This document shows, piece after piece, positions 18,177 to 26,809 of a stretch of 64,000 nucleotides of DNA; the stretch's first letter is position 1, and each line of letters opens with the position of its first letter. This DNA comes from WJKR01 sp964556395 (GTDB taxonomy: Archaea > Nanobdellota > Nanobdellia > Woesearchaeales > WJKR01), in NCBI GenBank assembly GCA_964556395.1, contig CAZKVR010000004.1:1-64000 (forward strand), given 5' to 3'. The translations under genes were made by a program, and so were the position numbers. The notes under the pieces are model-generated. The model searched no databases and was not told where the DNA came from. It worked only from the letters and a program-made list of their open reading frames with translations.

Positions 18177-19139
18177 ATGCACGTACGCACAGTCCTCATA
18201 GCACTAGGGATTCTCATCGCCCTCGGCGCAGGCGCGACATTCATCCAAGCGGACTCCCAGAACGGCGTCGACAGTGGTTCGTGCATCGACATAACAGGAA
18301 GCAAGAAGACGGCGTGCTACCAGCGCAGCGTGGAGTCGGAAGACGGCTTCGGAGCGGTAGAGCTGTGCGGCGACTGCTTCGCCTGCGGGTACGACGACGG
18401 CGTGTGCCCCGAAGACTTCACCTCGGACGGCGTGACCGCGAACTGCACGATGTGCCCAGACCCGGACTGCCTCGTCACCCTCGAAGGATACGTGTACGAG
18501 GAAGGCGGAAACCCTGCGGACGACGGCATCAACGACGTCACCATCACGGCAGAACTCCCCCACACGGACACCCCGTTCACGACGACGACCGACTACAATT
18601 CCGACGATGGTCAGAACGGCTACTACAGCTTCCAAGTGCCACGCGGAGACTACGAGTTCAGCTTCCAGAAAGACCCGTACGCCACCCAATACGCAGAGTT
18701 CCCACTCGAAGGCTCAGAACCCTACGAGAAAGACGTGGAACTCAATTATCCGAGCTGCAACGCAGACCCGACATGCACGATGGACACAGCCCTCGGCCCC
18801 AGGTGCGACGCGAGCTGCGACGGGAAGAAAGGGTGCGACTACCCCTCAGGCACGTACACCGGCGGCGATTACGGCGACATCGTCTACGACCTCGCCGTGA
18901 ACTGCTCGGGCAAGTCACCCTCGCGGAACATCTTCCTCGGACTCATCAACGAGACCCACCAATTGAGAGGCACGTGCTGCGACGGCGCGGTCCAAGCGGT
19001 GTTCAGGCCGAAAGCCAAGGTTGACACGAACGTGACGAACATCGTGGTGGAGGAGGACGGCGGGCCGCTCATCAACGACAGGGGAGAAGTGGAAGAGCCG
19101 TACGTGAAGGTCAAGTACTACTTCTACAAGAAGGACTGA
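18177..19139 (+). CDS. Secreted/anchored Cys-rich protein with carboxypeptidase-regulatory-like fold
   Basis: 320 residues. The N-terminus is basic (MHVRTV) followed by a hydrophobic stretch, TVLIALGILIALGAGATF, acting as signal or anchor. The outside part has many Cys in clusters (CGDCFACGYDDGVC, CTMCPDPDC) that suggest disulfides or metal binding. Residues about 100-180 (VTLEGYVYEEGGNPADDGIN onward) look like a carboxypeptidase-regulatory beta-sandwich. It precedes pilin-like and pilus genes on the same strand, so a surface role is likely. The function is otherwise unknown. Confidence 0.6.
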   Translation: MHVRTVLIALGILIALGAGATFIQADSQNGVDSGSCIDITGSKKTACYQRSVESEDGFGAVELCGDCFACGYDDGVCPEDFTSDGVTANCTMCPDPDCLVTLEGYVYEEGGNPADDGINDVTITAELPHTDTPFTTTTDYNSDDGQNGYYSFQVPRGDYEFSFQKDPYATQYAEFPLEGSEPYEKDVELNYPSCNADPTCTMDTALGPRCDASCDGKKGCDYPSGTYTGGDYGDIVYDLAVNCSGKSPSRNIFLGLINETHQLRGTCCDGAVQAVFRPKAKVDTNVTNIVVEEDGGPLINDRGEVEEPYVKVKYYFYKKD

Positions 19140-19179
19140 GAACGAAAGAGTTTTATACCCGCACCGCCGACGAGGAGGT

Positions 19180-19854
19180 ATGAGAAAGAGGGGAGCATTG
19201 TTCTACATCATCGACGCCTTCGTAGCCGCAGGCATCATCGCCCTCACCCTCACCATAGTCCTCACGACCAAGCTCAACCAGCCCACCACGGAAGCGCCGA
19301 CGAGGGAGATCCAAGACTACCTCGGATACCTGGAGGCCACGAGGCTGAAGGATGTCGAACAGGTCCAGAGCCTGCCGACCGCCGAAGAGGTCATCCGGAC
19401 GGGAAAGGCGAGCAGCCAGGAACTCACACTCCTCGAAGCCCTGGCAGAACTCTCGACAAGCCACCACTCAGATGCGGCCGACCTGGCGGCAGAGACGGCC
19501 AACCTCGTCCTACCACCACAGTACGGGGTGAACGTGAGCGTGCACACGACCAGCGACATGACGACGCTGTACACGAGAGGCACCGACCGCCTGTCCACGG
19601 CCAGGCACCACCTCACGTTGAGCAAGCCGTTCAGCTTCGCCACACGCGCCAGCCTTGAAAGGACCTGGGAGGCCATCAGCTCTACAGGAACCGACGCGTG
19701 CGACCCTGCGACGTGCCTGTTCGTCACCAACACGACCGAGTACGACGCCTACAGCTGCGACCGGTCGCTTGATGCGACGTGGCGTGCGCGATGCGAGTCG
19801 TACAACGCCTCAGAAGCCCTCAGCGGCACCGTGGAGGTGAGGATATGGCCCTGA
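19180..19854 (+). CDS. Pilin-like membrane-anchored protein
   Basis: 224 residues. The start MRKRGALFYIIDAFVAAGII is a short basic head followed by one hydrophobic helix, as in pilins and pseudopilins. The exposed part is Thr/Ser-rich with two Cys pairs near the end (CDPATC and CDRSLDATWRARC). A TATA box at 19151-19158 puts the transcript start at the ATG. It overlaps the next gene by 10 bases. Cleavage by a prepilin peptidase is possible, but no clear class III site is seen. Confidence 0.55.
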   Translation: MRKRGALFYIIDAFVAAGIIALTLTIVLTTKLNQPTTEAPTREIQDYLGYLEATRLKDVEQVQSLPTAEEVIRTGKASSQELTLLEALAELSTSHHSDAADLAAETANLVLPPQYGVNVSVHTTSDMTTLYTRGTDRLSTARHHLTLSKPFSFATRASLERTWEAISSTGTDACDPATCLFVTNTTEYDAYSCDRSLDATWRARCESYNASEALSGTVEVRIWP

Positions 19855-20846
19855 ACAAGAAAGGCATCATCTTCTCGCTCATCGCCATCGCATTGTCAGG
19901 ATTGTTCGTCGTGCTCTTCGCATCCACGTACGAGCAGGAGACCGACGACCGGAACAGCATCGTACGCACACGCGTCCTCGCCCTGGACGACGCGATCACC
20001 GGCCTGTACAGCTACGCGGAGAGCGCCCACCAGCAGGCAGCGGAGGGCGCCCTCGAAGGACTGTACGACGAGGTCGATAGCAATGGGTTCCTCGCGGATT
20101 TCAACCAGAGCTTCACCGACTGTCTCCAGCGGACGAGCGGGACGTGCACGAACCCCCACAACCTCACAGGACTCCTCCACAACTACACCGAACTCCTCGA
20201 AGGGGCCTTGGGCACGGATATCAACGCGACGGTCAACGGCGCGAGGCTCGTCTCGGAAGGCTACTGGAGGTTCACGCTCGAGAGCAACATCACGGTGACG
20301 GTGGACGACAAGTACGCGTCGTGGAGCCTGAGCAAGAACGTCACGGCGAGGGTGAGCACGCTCGGCACGCCCGACCCGGCCTACATCAAGATCAATAATG
20401 ATTACGGGGGGTCGGTGAAGCGGCCGATCAAGAAGAACGAGATCGTCGGAGGAGGTTGGAACATCTCGACGTTCACAGAGTACTTCACCGGCCGGGACCA
20501 CCACGCGTCAGGAGAAGGACCTTGCCTCAGCCAGCGGTATGAGGGTGACTTCGGCAACCCGTGGAGCAGTTGCGGCCTGGAGAGCGTCGTGGACCCCGAC
20601 GAACATCCAGACCTGAAAGACTCTGCCAACGAAGACATAGTGCACCTCGACTGGCAGGTGCTCAACGGCGAGACGCACGGTTGCGACGGCGAGGAGGCGG
20701 ACTTCCGCGTCAGCGTCAACGCGGTGAACAAGAACCTCACCCTCGCCAAGAGCGACGCCCAACGGTTCGGCCTGTGGGACGACCACGTATGGTACAACCC
20801 CTCGGTGGGCAAGTACACGGCGAGAGGGTGCGACGGCTTCAGCTGA
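19845..20846 (+). CDS. Pilin-like/surface protein with N-terminal helix
   Basis: 333 residues. It begins MALNKKGIIFSLIAIALSGL, a K-K-G pilin-like head and a single hydrophobic helix. The rest is extracellular-type sequence with N-x-S/T sites and four to six Cys toward the end. GGAGGTGAGGAT directly precedes the ATG and the gene overlaps the previous stop, so the two are translated together. An upstream frame extension is rejected because it would read through the previous gene. Confidence 0.55.
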   Translation: MALNKKGIIFSLIAIALSGLFVVLFASTYEQETDDRNSIVRTRVLALDDAITGLYSYAESAHQQAAEGALEGLYDEVDSNGFLADFNQSFTDCLQRTSGTCTNPHNLTGLLHNYTELLEGALGTDINATVNGARLVSEGYWRFTLESNITVTVDDKYASWSLSKNVTARVSTLGTPDPAYIKINNDYGGSVKRPIKKNEIVGGGWNISTFTEYFTGRDHHASGEGPCLSQRYEGDFGNPWSSCGLESVVDPDEHPDLKDSANEDIVHLDWQVLNGETHGCDGEEADFRVSVNAVNKNLTLAKSDAQRFGLWDDHVWYNPSVGKYTARGCDGFS

Positions 20847-20988
20847 GGAGTCACCAAGAGGTGAAGAAAAACACGAGGACCACTCGAGAATAATGAACAA
20901 ACTTTAAATAGGCTCGGACGAGGAAAGAGACTTAAAAAGAGAGGGGACTATCACATTCTCCACCGACGAGAAAAAAAAGAGGGATGAG

Positions 20989-21450
20989 ATGGGTCAAGAC
21001 CAAGACAGCGTGAAGACGGACGTGGACTCCCTGTTGGAACTCCTCAAACAAAACGAGAAGCTCTCCATGACCGACGCGGCGAAGAAGCTCGGCCTCAAGG
21101 AAGACATCGTCAAGATGTGGGTGGACTTCCTCGTCGAGGAGAAAGTCGTCGGTGTGGAGTACAAGTTCACCAAACCCTACATCTACCTCAACAAGCCCAA
21201 GGAAGAGAAGAAAGGGCGCATCATCAAGGAAGAGGAGATAGGACTCGACAACTTCAAGCAAGACTTCAAGCAACGAGCCGAGAAGAGCAACATCTCACAA
21301 CAACAGGCGAGCTTCCTCTGGAAAGACCACATCCTCAACCAGCTCGAGCTCGAGAAACCGTTCTTCTACCGCGAGGCGAAGAAACGCGGCCTGAAGAACA
21401 TCGAACACCTGTGGGAAGCCTACAGGCGAGAACTGACTAAGAAGGAATGA
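20989..21450 (+). CDS. Winged-helix protein at head of pilus operon
   Basis: 153 residues. Residues 10-75 form a winged helix (LLELLKQNEKLSMTDAAKKL), and a charged helical tail follows. TATA-like boxes lie at 20905-20912 and near 20930. It is spaced 4 bases from the coiled-coil gene and followed by the secretion ATPase, so it may be a local regulator or an assembly factor with a DNA-binding-like fold. No named family is recognised. Confidence 0.6.
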   Translation: MGQDQDSVKTDVDSLLELLKQNEKLSMTDAAKKLGLKEDIVKMWVDFLVEEKVVGVEYKFTKPYIYLNKPKEEKKGRIIKEEEIGLDNFKQDFKQRAEKSNISQQQASFLWKDHILNQLELEKPFFYREAKKRGLKNIEHLWEAYRRELTKKE

Positions 21451-21454
21451 CACC

Positions 21455-22711
21455 ATGGAATTAAGCAAGTTCCTCGAACAGGACATCATCGACTTCCTCG
21501 ACAAGATAGCGGCGGAGCAACGCAACAAGAAAGGCCTGCTGCGCAGCGAGGAGTTCACCCTGTTCAACGTCGACCGAGACTACGCCGAAGAAGCCGAGAA
21601 GGCCTTGCAAGAGCACAACCCAGGCAAGGCGAAAGGCATCTTCAAAGAGCTGAAAGAGGCGTACGACGAGCTCGAAGGACGTGAAGAGGAACAAGAGAAG
21701 GTCCGCTCGATCCTCAAGGAAGTGTACGAGAAGATAAAGAAGTCCTCCGAGGACGAGACCCAACTGGAGGAAGACCTCAAAGAGGTCGGCCTCATGGGAG
21801 AAGAGAAGGCCAAGGAAGAGAAAGACCTCACACCCGAAGAGAAAGAGCTCGAGAAAGCCGACAAGGAGATGGAGGAAGTCGTGAAGCGCGTGAACGACGC
21901 CCTTGAGAAGAGAGACCTCGACAACGCCATCAAAGGATACCACGAACTCAAGGAGAAGTTCAAGGATTACCCAGAACACGACCAGCAACGAAAGGTGCGA
22001 TGGTACAACCACGTCCTCGGCACGTACGAGATGATACGACGCCTCAAGCAGAAACACCACGCCGCGGAGAAAGAACAACAAGAAGAAGAGGAAGAGGCGA
22101 AACGAGAGGAAGCCAAGAAACAAACCGCGGAAGAGGAAGCCAAGAAACGACAAGAGGAGGAATCCCAACGACAACGGGCCGCAGAAGAGGCGAAGCGCAA
22201 ACAACGCGAGGACGCCAAGCAGGCCGTCAGGGCAGTCCTCCTCTCACTAGGACAAGACGACCGCCACAAGACCACACAACTACTAGTCACCGCCAAGCAC
22301 AAGGTCGCAAAGCTCCCCCAACAACCGCAGAAGGCCACGTTCGAGCAGATACTCTCCACGGCGACGCACAGGTTGGAGTTCCTCAAGCGCAACGCCGAGA
22401 GGGAACGACGGGCCGCAGAAGAGCGCAAGCGCAAAGAAGCGGAAATAGCCGCCAAGCGCAACAAGCAAGCACAACAGGAATCATCGCTCGCCCAGACAGC
22501 GGCAAAGGCCAAGAACCAGGGACGCACGGCGAAGAACAAGCAGAACGCGGAAGAGCTCTACCGACAGGCAGTCAAGCACCAGCACGCAGGGGACGAGGAC
22601 AAGGCCAAGGAAGCGTACCGCAAGGTGCTCGAGCTCAACCCAGACCACCTCCCCGCCAGGATCAGGCTCCAAGACCTCCAGGACGGGAAGACAAAGGGTG
22701 AATCGGCATGA
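21455..22711 (+). CDS. Coiled-coil protein with C-terminal TPR, pilus-associated
   Basis: 418 residues, strongly charged. Long Glu/Lys-rich helices cover about 60-370; the C-terminus (AEELYRQAVKHQHAGDEDKA) is a TPR-like pair. No signal peptide or membrane helix, so it is probably cytosolic. The stop overlaps the ATPase start (ATGA), supporting a common function such as an adaptor for the pilus motor. Low sequence complexity makes any family call unsafe. Confidence 0.55.
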   Translation: MELSKFLEQDIIDFLDKIAAEQRNKKGLLRSEEFTLFNVDRDYAEEAEKALQEHNPGKAKGIFKELKEAYDELEGREEEQEKVRSILKEVYEKIKKSSEDETQLEEDLKEVGLMGEEKAKEEKDLTPEEKELEKADKEMEEVVKRVNDALEKRDLDNAIKGYHELKEKFKDYPEHDQQRKVRWYNHVLGTYEMIRRLKQKHHAAEKEQQEEEEEAKREEAKKQTAEEEAKKRQEEESQRQRAAEEAKRKQREDAKQAVRAVLLSLGQDDRHKTTQLLVTAKHKVAKLPQQPQKATFEQILSTATHRLEFLKRNAERERRAAEERKRKEAEIAAKRNKQAQQESSLAQTAAKAKNQGRTAKNKQNAEELYRQAVKHQHAGDEDKAKEAYRKVLELNPDHLPARIRLQDLQDGKTKGESA

Positions 22712-24174
22712 CCACTTCCAAGAAAGACCTCATCGACAAGTACAGCATCGAGATCAACAACATCATCGTAGACGTCAACATCACCGCCAACGACGAGGAG
22801 CCAGTGCCCTTCTACGCCGTGTCCATCACGAACATCAGCGACACGACCAAGCTCATCCTCGAGAAGATCAGGCAGGAGTTCATCTCAAGGCTCGACCTGG
22901 CAGACCTGGAGAAGTCGCAGGAGCGCGACGTAGAGGACGTACGGGAACGATTCAAGAAGGAGATCCGAGGGCTCATCCACAAATACTTCCCCAACACGGA
23001 CGAGAAGACGGCGGACATGCTGATCAACTACCTCATCGAGGAGAACCTCGGCCTCGGCAAGATCGAGATACTCCTGAAAGACCCGTCGCTAGAGGAGATC
23101 GTCATCAACAACCACAAGGAGCCGGTATGGGTCTACCATAGGAAGCACGGCTGGCTCAAGACGAACATCCGAATCTTCACCGAGGCACGTATCAGGCACT
23201 ACGCCACCATGATCGGGCGTGACGTGAACAAGGAGATCACCACGCTCAACCCCCTCATGGACGCCCACCTCACGACGGGCGACCGTGTCAACGCGACGCT
23301 CAACCCCATCAGCACGAAAGGCAACACCATCACTATCAGGAAGTTCGCAGAAGACCCGTGGACTATCACCAAGTTCATCAAGCAGGGCACGATCAACGTC
23401 GAGGCGGCGGCGTTCATCTGGCTCGCCATCCAGAACGAGATGTCAGTACTCATCGCCGGCGGCACGGGCTCTGGCAAGACGAGCATGCTCAACGTGGTGA
23501 GCAACTTCTTCCCCGCCAACCAGCGCATCCTCAGCATCGAGGACACGCGAGAATTGACGTTACCGAGCAACCTGCACTGGGTGCCCATGGAGACCCGGCT
23601 GCCCAACCCTGAAGGCAAGGGCGGCGTGACCATGCTCGACCTGTTGGTGAACAGCCTCCGCATGAGGCCTGACCGCATACTCGTGGGCGAGATCCGTAGG
23701 AAGAAGGAGGCAGAGGTTTTATTGGAGGCGATGCACACGGGCCACTCGGTGTACGCGACCATCCACGCGAACAACGCGGACGAGGTCATCACCAGGCTGA
23801 CCAACCCGCCCATCGACATCCCCAAGCCCATGATCTCGTCACTATCGCTGATCATCGTCCAGAACAGGAACAGGAGGACTGGGAAGCGACGCACCCTCCA
23901 AGTGGCAGAGGTCCTGCCGAACGGAGACCCCAACACGCTGCTCCAGCTCAACGTCAAGGACGACATGCTCGAGAAGGTGAAGGATTCGAAGATGGTCATC
24001 AAACGGCTGGAGCTGTACACGGGCATGGGCAAGGAGGAGATCGAGGAGGACCTGCGCAAGAAGATGCGCATCCTGAGCTGGATGGTGAAGACCGGTGTCG
24101 AAGGTATTGACAACATCGGCCAGACCATGACCAAGTACTACATGGACAAGCTCGACATCGACTCGCAACTATGA
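22708..24174 (+). CDS. Type II/IV secretion-system ATPase (TadA/FlaI/PilT superfamily)
   Basis: 488 residues. Walker A is GGTGSGKTS (about 251-259), followed by SIEDTREL (Asp box), the His-containing MHTGHSVYATIHANNA region and VGEIRRKKEAE (Walker B). An N-terminal helical domain precedes the core. These hexameric ATPases power assembly of archaeal pili and related filaments. The two membrane platform genes follow directly. Confidence 0.9.
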   Translation: MTTSKKDLIDKYSIEINNIIVDVNITANDEEPVPFYAVSITNISDTTKLILEKIRQEFISRLDLADLEKSQERDVEDVRERFKKEIRGLIHKYFPNTDEKTADMLINYLIEENLGLGKIEILLKDPSLEEIVINNHKEPVWVYHRKHGWLKTNIRIFTEARIRHYATMIGRDVNKEITTLNPLMDAHLTTGDRVNATLNPISTKGNTITIRKFAEDPWTITKFIKQGTINVEAAAFIWLAIQNEMSVLIAGGTGSGKTSMLNVVSNFFPANQRILSIEDTRELTLPSNLHWVPMETRLPNPEGKGGVTMLDLLVNSLRMRPDRILVGEIRRKKEAEVLLEAMHTGHSVYATIHANNADEVITRLTNPPIDIPKPMISSLSLIIVQNRNRRTGKRRTLQVAEVLPNGDPNTLLQLNVKDDMLEKVKDSKMVIKRLELYTGMGKEEIEEDLRKKMRILSWMVKTGVEGIDNIGQTMTKYYMDKLDIDSQL

Positions 24175-24187
24175 GGACTACCACATA

Positions 24188-24997
24188 ATGGGCATCGTCG
24201 GCAACATCGTGAGGAAGCACCCGGAACTCAAGCACAAGCTCTACATGGCAGGCATCAGACAGACGCCTGAAGAGTACGTCAAGCAGAAGGTGATGGGCTC
24301 GTTCTGGATGGCCCTCATGGTAGGCGTCCTCGTCTTCCTCATGGTGGACAAGCAGGGCGGAAACCCGGTGGTCGCGTTGTTCGCGTTCGCCGTCGTCTAC
24401 CTCATGCTGAAAGCCCTGTTGATGAAGCAGGCCGACATCAAGATCAGCAAGCGGGCCAAGCGGATCGACAAGGACGTGCTCTTCGCGGGGCGCTTCCTCC
24501 TGGTCAAGCTGAACAGCGGCCGGCCGCTCATCAACGCGATCGAGGACGCGACGAAGAGCTATGGCGTGAGCAACGAGTACTTCAAGGAGATCATGCGTGA
24601 CGTCAACCTCGGCACGCCGCTGGAGCAGGCGTTGGAGAAGGCGACGCAGGACTGTCCTTCCGCCAAGCTGAAGAAGATACTGTTCCAGATCACCAACGCC
24701 CTCAAGATAGGGACTGACGTGACGAACTTCCTCGACGCCATCCTGGACGACATCGCCGACCAACAGCTCATCGAGATCCAGCGTTACGGGAAGAAGCTGA
24801 ACAGCCTGACCATGTTCTACATGCTCTTCGCCGTGGTGCTGCCGTCCTTGGGCATGACGATGATCGTCATCGTGATCAGTCTCGTCAACCTCAACATCGG
24901 AGGCGCCGACTTCATGCTCATCATCGGCGGCCTCATCTTCATGCAGTACATCTTCCTCAACCTGTTCAGGAGCATCCGACCCAACGTCCACATCTGA
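24188..24997 (+). CDS. Pilus platform membrane protein, T2SSF/TadC-like (1)
   Basis: 269 residues. Hydrophobic helices lie near 35-55 and 60-80 and two more near the C-terminus. A cytosolic helical block between (FAGRFLLVKLNSGRPLINAI) carries the T2SSF pattern of GspF/FlaJ-type proteins. Archaeal FlaJ usually has two such blocks in one chain; here two separate genes each carry one, as in TadB/TadC systems. It sits between the ATPase and the second platform gene. Confidence 0.8.
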   Translation: MGIVGNIVRKHPELKHKLYMAGIRQTPEEYVKQKVMGSFWMALMVGVLVFLMVDKQGGNPVVALFAFAVVYLMLKALLMKQADIKISKRAKRIDKDVLFAGRFLLVKLNSGRPLINAIEDATKSYGVSNEYFKEIMRDVNLGTPLEQALEKATQDCPSAKLKKILFQITNALKIGTDVTNFLDAILDDIADQQLIEIQRYGKKLNSLTMFYMLFAVVLPSLGMTMIVIVISLVNLNIGGADFMLIIGGLIFMQYIFLNLFRSIRPNVHI

Positions 24998-25004
24998 TGA
25001 TACC

Positions 25005-26033
25005 ATGGCACTCGACTTCCTCACCGACATCGGACGCGCGTTCGTGCCCAAGCGGTTCCGGCCGAACCTGCGCAGCTACCTCTTGATGGCGGGCTATGAC
25101 GAGGTCCCTTACAAGTTCTTCGGAGGGTTGTTCTTCAGCACCATCTTCGTGACGATCGTGACCCACTTCGCCGCTATCCAGCCGTTGATCCAGGATCGGA
25201 GCCTTCTCATCATAGGCTTGACGGCGTTCGGGTTCATCGCAGGGGTCGCGTTGATATTGAGCGCGCTCATCATCCTCGGGATATATTTCTTCCTCAACAT
25301 CAAGATCTACAACCGTACGAAGAGGCTCGAGGACAAGCTGGTGGACTACCTGACGTTGGTGAGCACGAACCTGAAGGGCGGCATGTCGTTCGAGAAGTCG
25401 TTGTGGGTGTCCATCAAGCCGGACTTCGGGATATTGGCGAAGGAGATAGGCTTGGTGTCGAAGAAGGTGATGACGGGCAATGACCTGACCGAGGCTTTGA
25501 TCGAGTTCTCGATGAAGTACGACTCTCCCATCCTGCGACGGAGCATGAACCTCATCATCGGCGAGGTTGAGAGCGGCGGGCGCGTCGTCGAGGTTATCGA
25601 CAAGGTGATCCAGAACCTGCGCAAGACGCGGATGCTGAAGGACGAGATGGCCGCTTCGACGGTGACGTACATGATATTCATCGGCGCGATCGTCATGGTG
25701 ATCAGCCCGGCATTGTTCGCGTTGTCGGCGCAGCTCCTACAGGTCGTGATAGGGTTCACGGGCAAGATCAGCGGTAGCATCGGCGGCGCGGCTGCGGGTT
25801 TCTTGCCGATCAGCATCAACGAGGTGAGCATCGACCCCAAACAGTTCGTCTGGTTCTCGCGAGGGGCGATCGCTTCTATCGCCGTGTCGTCGGCGTTCAT
25901 AGTCAGCATCATCGAGAAGGGCAACATCAAGAGCGGGCTCAAGTACGTCCCGTTGTTCCTCCTCGTCAGCCTCGTAGTCTACACCATCCTCAACGAGGTG
26001 TTGTCGGGCGTGTTCGCGGGCATCATGGGTTGA
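25005..26033 (+). CDS. Pilus platform membrane protein, T2SSF/TadC-like (2)
   Basis: 342 residues, six or so hydrophobic helices: two near 35-90, two near 225-265 and two near 285-340. A T2SSF-like block (LVDYLTLVSTNLKGGMSFEK) lies between. It begins 7 bases after the first platform gene. Together with the ATPase and pilin-like genes it makes a minimal secretion/pilus engine. The stop at 26033 is followed by hairpin element A. Confidence 0.8.
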   Translation: MALDFLTDIGRAFVPKRFRPNLRSYLLMAGYDEVPYKFFGGLFFSTIFVTIVTHFAAIQPLIQDRSLLIIGLTAFGFIAGVALILSALIILGIYFFLNIKIYNRTKRLEDKLVDYLTLVSTNLKGGMSFEKSLWVSIKPDFGILAKEIGLVSKKVMTGNDLTEALIEFSMKYDSPILRRSMNLIIGEVESGGRVVEVIDKVIQNLRKTRMLKDEMAASTVTYMIFIGAIVMVISPALFALSAQLLQVVIGFTGKISGSIGGAAAGFLPISINEVSIDPKQFVWFSRGAIASIAVSSAFIVSIIEKGNIKSGLKYVPLFLLVSLVVYTILNEVLSGVFAGIMG

Positions 26034-26103
26034 GAGCCGTTCGGGGTTTCATCCTTGCAGGGCGTCAGGTATTCCTTTGCTATAGAAGGTAGAGAAAAAG
26101 AAT

Positions 26104-26188
26104 AAAAAAAGCTCCCGGGGCTTGGGTGGTTGTTAGGGGTGGGGGAGTTAGGTGGTTTTTGACCAGAAGTCAAAAAGCCGCCGGGAGC
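26104..26188 (-). other. Structured element A: hairpin with long G-free strand and T-tract
   Basis: On the minus strand, arms 26175-26188 and 26111-26123 pair with 13 base pairs and one bulge. Just inside, tttttgac (26156-26163) and gtcaaaaa (26169-26176) can form a second hairpin. Bases 26122-26162 contain no C on the plus strand (no G on the minus strand) and hold G-runs of 3, 4 and 5. Seven T follow the stem on the minus strand. It lies between two convergent genes and may be the 3' end of the minus-strand winged-helix transcript, a small RNA, or a DNA G-quadruplex site. Confidence 0.55.
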
Positions 26189-26198
26189 CTTGTGAGCG

Positions 26199-26618
26199 TC
26201 ATGATTTCATGGTGAGCTGTCGTGGGGGTTTGCGTATCTCCTGGAGCCACATGAGGCCTATCTTCATCATGTTCTTGTTGAACTTCTCGCTGACCTTGTA
26301 GGTCTTCTTGTACAGGTCGTAGTCGATGAGGCCCATGGTCTTCATCGGGGTGAGGATGCGGTCGTAGAACTGCCGCTTGTTGTAGCTGAGCTTGACCTTC
26401 TGCTTCTTGGCGACGGGTCCGCGCTCGTCCTTGGCCTCGATGATGGTCCCTTCGTGGAGGGAGGTGGCGAACATGGACATCTCTGTCTTGCCGATCTCGC
26501 CGTCCTTCGCTTTCATCTGCTCGAGCAGCAGCTGTGCTACCATGACCTGCTGTTTCGTCGCGAAGATGATCTCGAAGATGCTCTCCGGCATGTTGAACTG
26601 GTCGAACAGGATGACCAT
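26199..26618 (-). CDS. Winged-helix-like small regulator
   Basis: 139 residues. The sequence MVILFDQFNMPESIFEIIFA then KQQVMVAQLLLEQMK looks like a helical start, and FYDRILTPMKTMGLIDYDLY resembles the recognition and wing part of a winged helix. A GTG three codons upstream (26627) is less likely, because the TATA box at 26641-26648 puts the RNA start near 26620. A perfect GTATAC inverted repeat lies just beyond the TATA box, consistent with regulated expression. Function is otherwise unknown. Confidence 0.5.
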   Translation of the reverse strand: MVILFDQFNMPESIFEIIFATKQQVMVAQLLLEQMKAKDGEIGKTEMSMFATSLHEGTIIEAKDERGPVAKKQKVKLSYNKRQFYDRILTPMKTMGLIDYDLYKKTYKVSEKFNKNMMKIGLMWLQEIRKPPRQLTMKS

Positions 26619-26809
26619 GTAGGGCACAATACCCCTACCGATATATAAATGTTTCGATTTGTATACGTATTAGTATACTGAGAGCCCTTATACATACGGC
26701 TTTTCAGACATATTTCACAACGAGACCCTGCACCTTCAAAACACGCCAACAGGTAAAGCACAAAAAAGAAGGCTTAAAAAACCCCACTCCTCAAAATAAG
26801 AAAAGCACC
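26619..26809. promoter_or_regulatory. Divergent promoter with GTATAC inverted repeat
   Basis: The leftward TATA box is at 26641-26648. An inverted repeat GTATAC-6-GTATAC lies at 26661-26678, 13 bases further upstream, a typical activator or repressor position. The rightward TATA box cttaaaaa at 26773-26780 serves the acyltransferase gene at 26810. Nothing else is seen. Confidence 0.55.
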
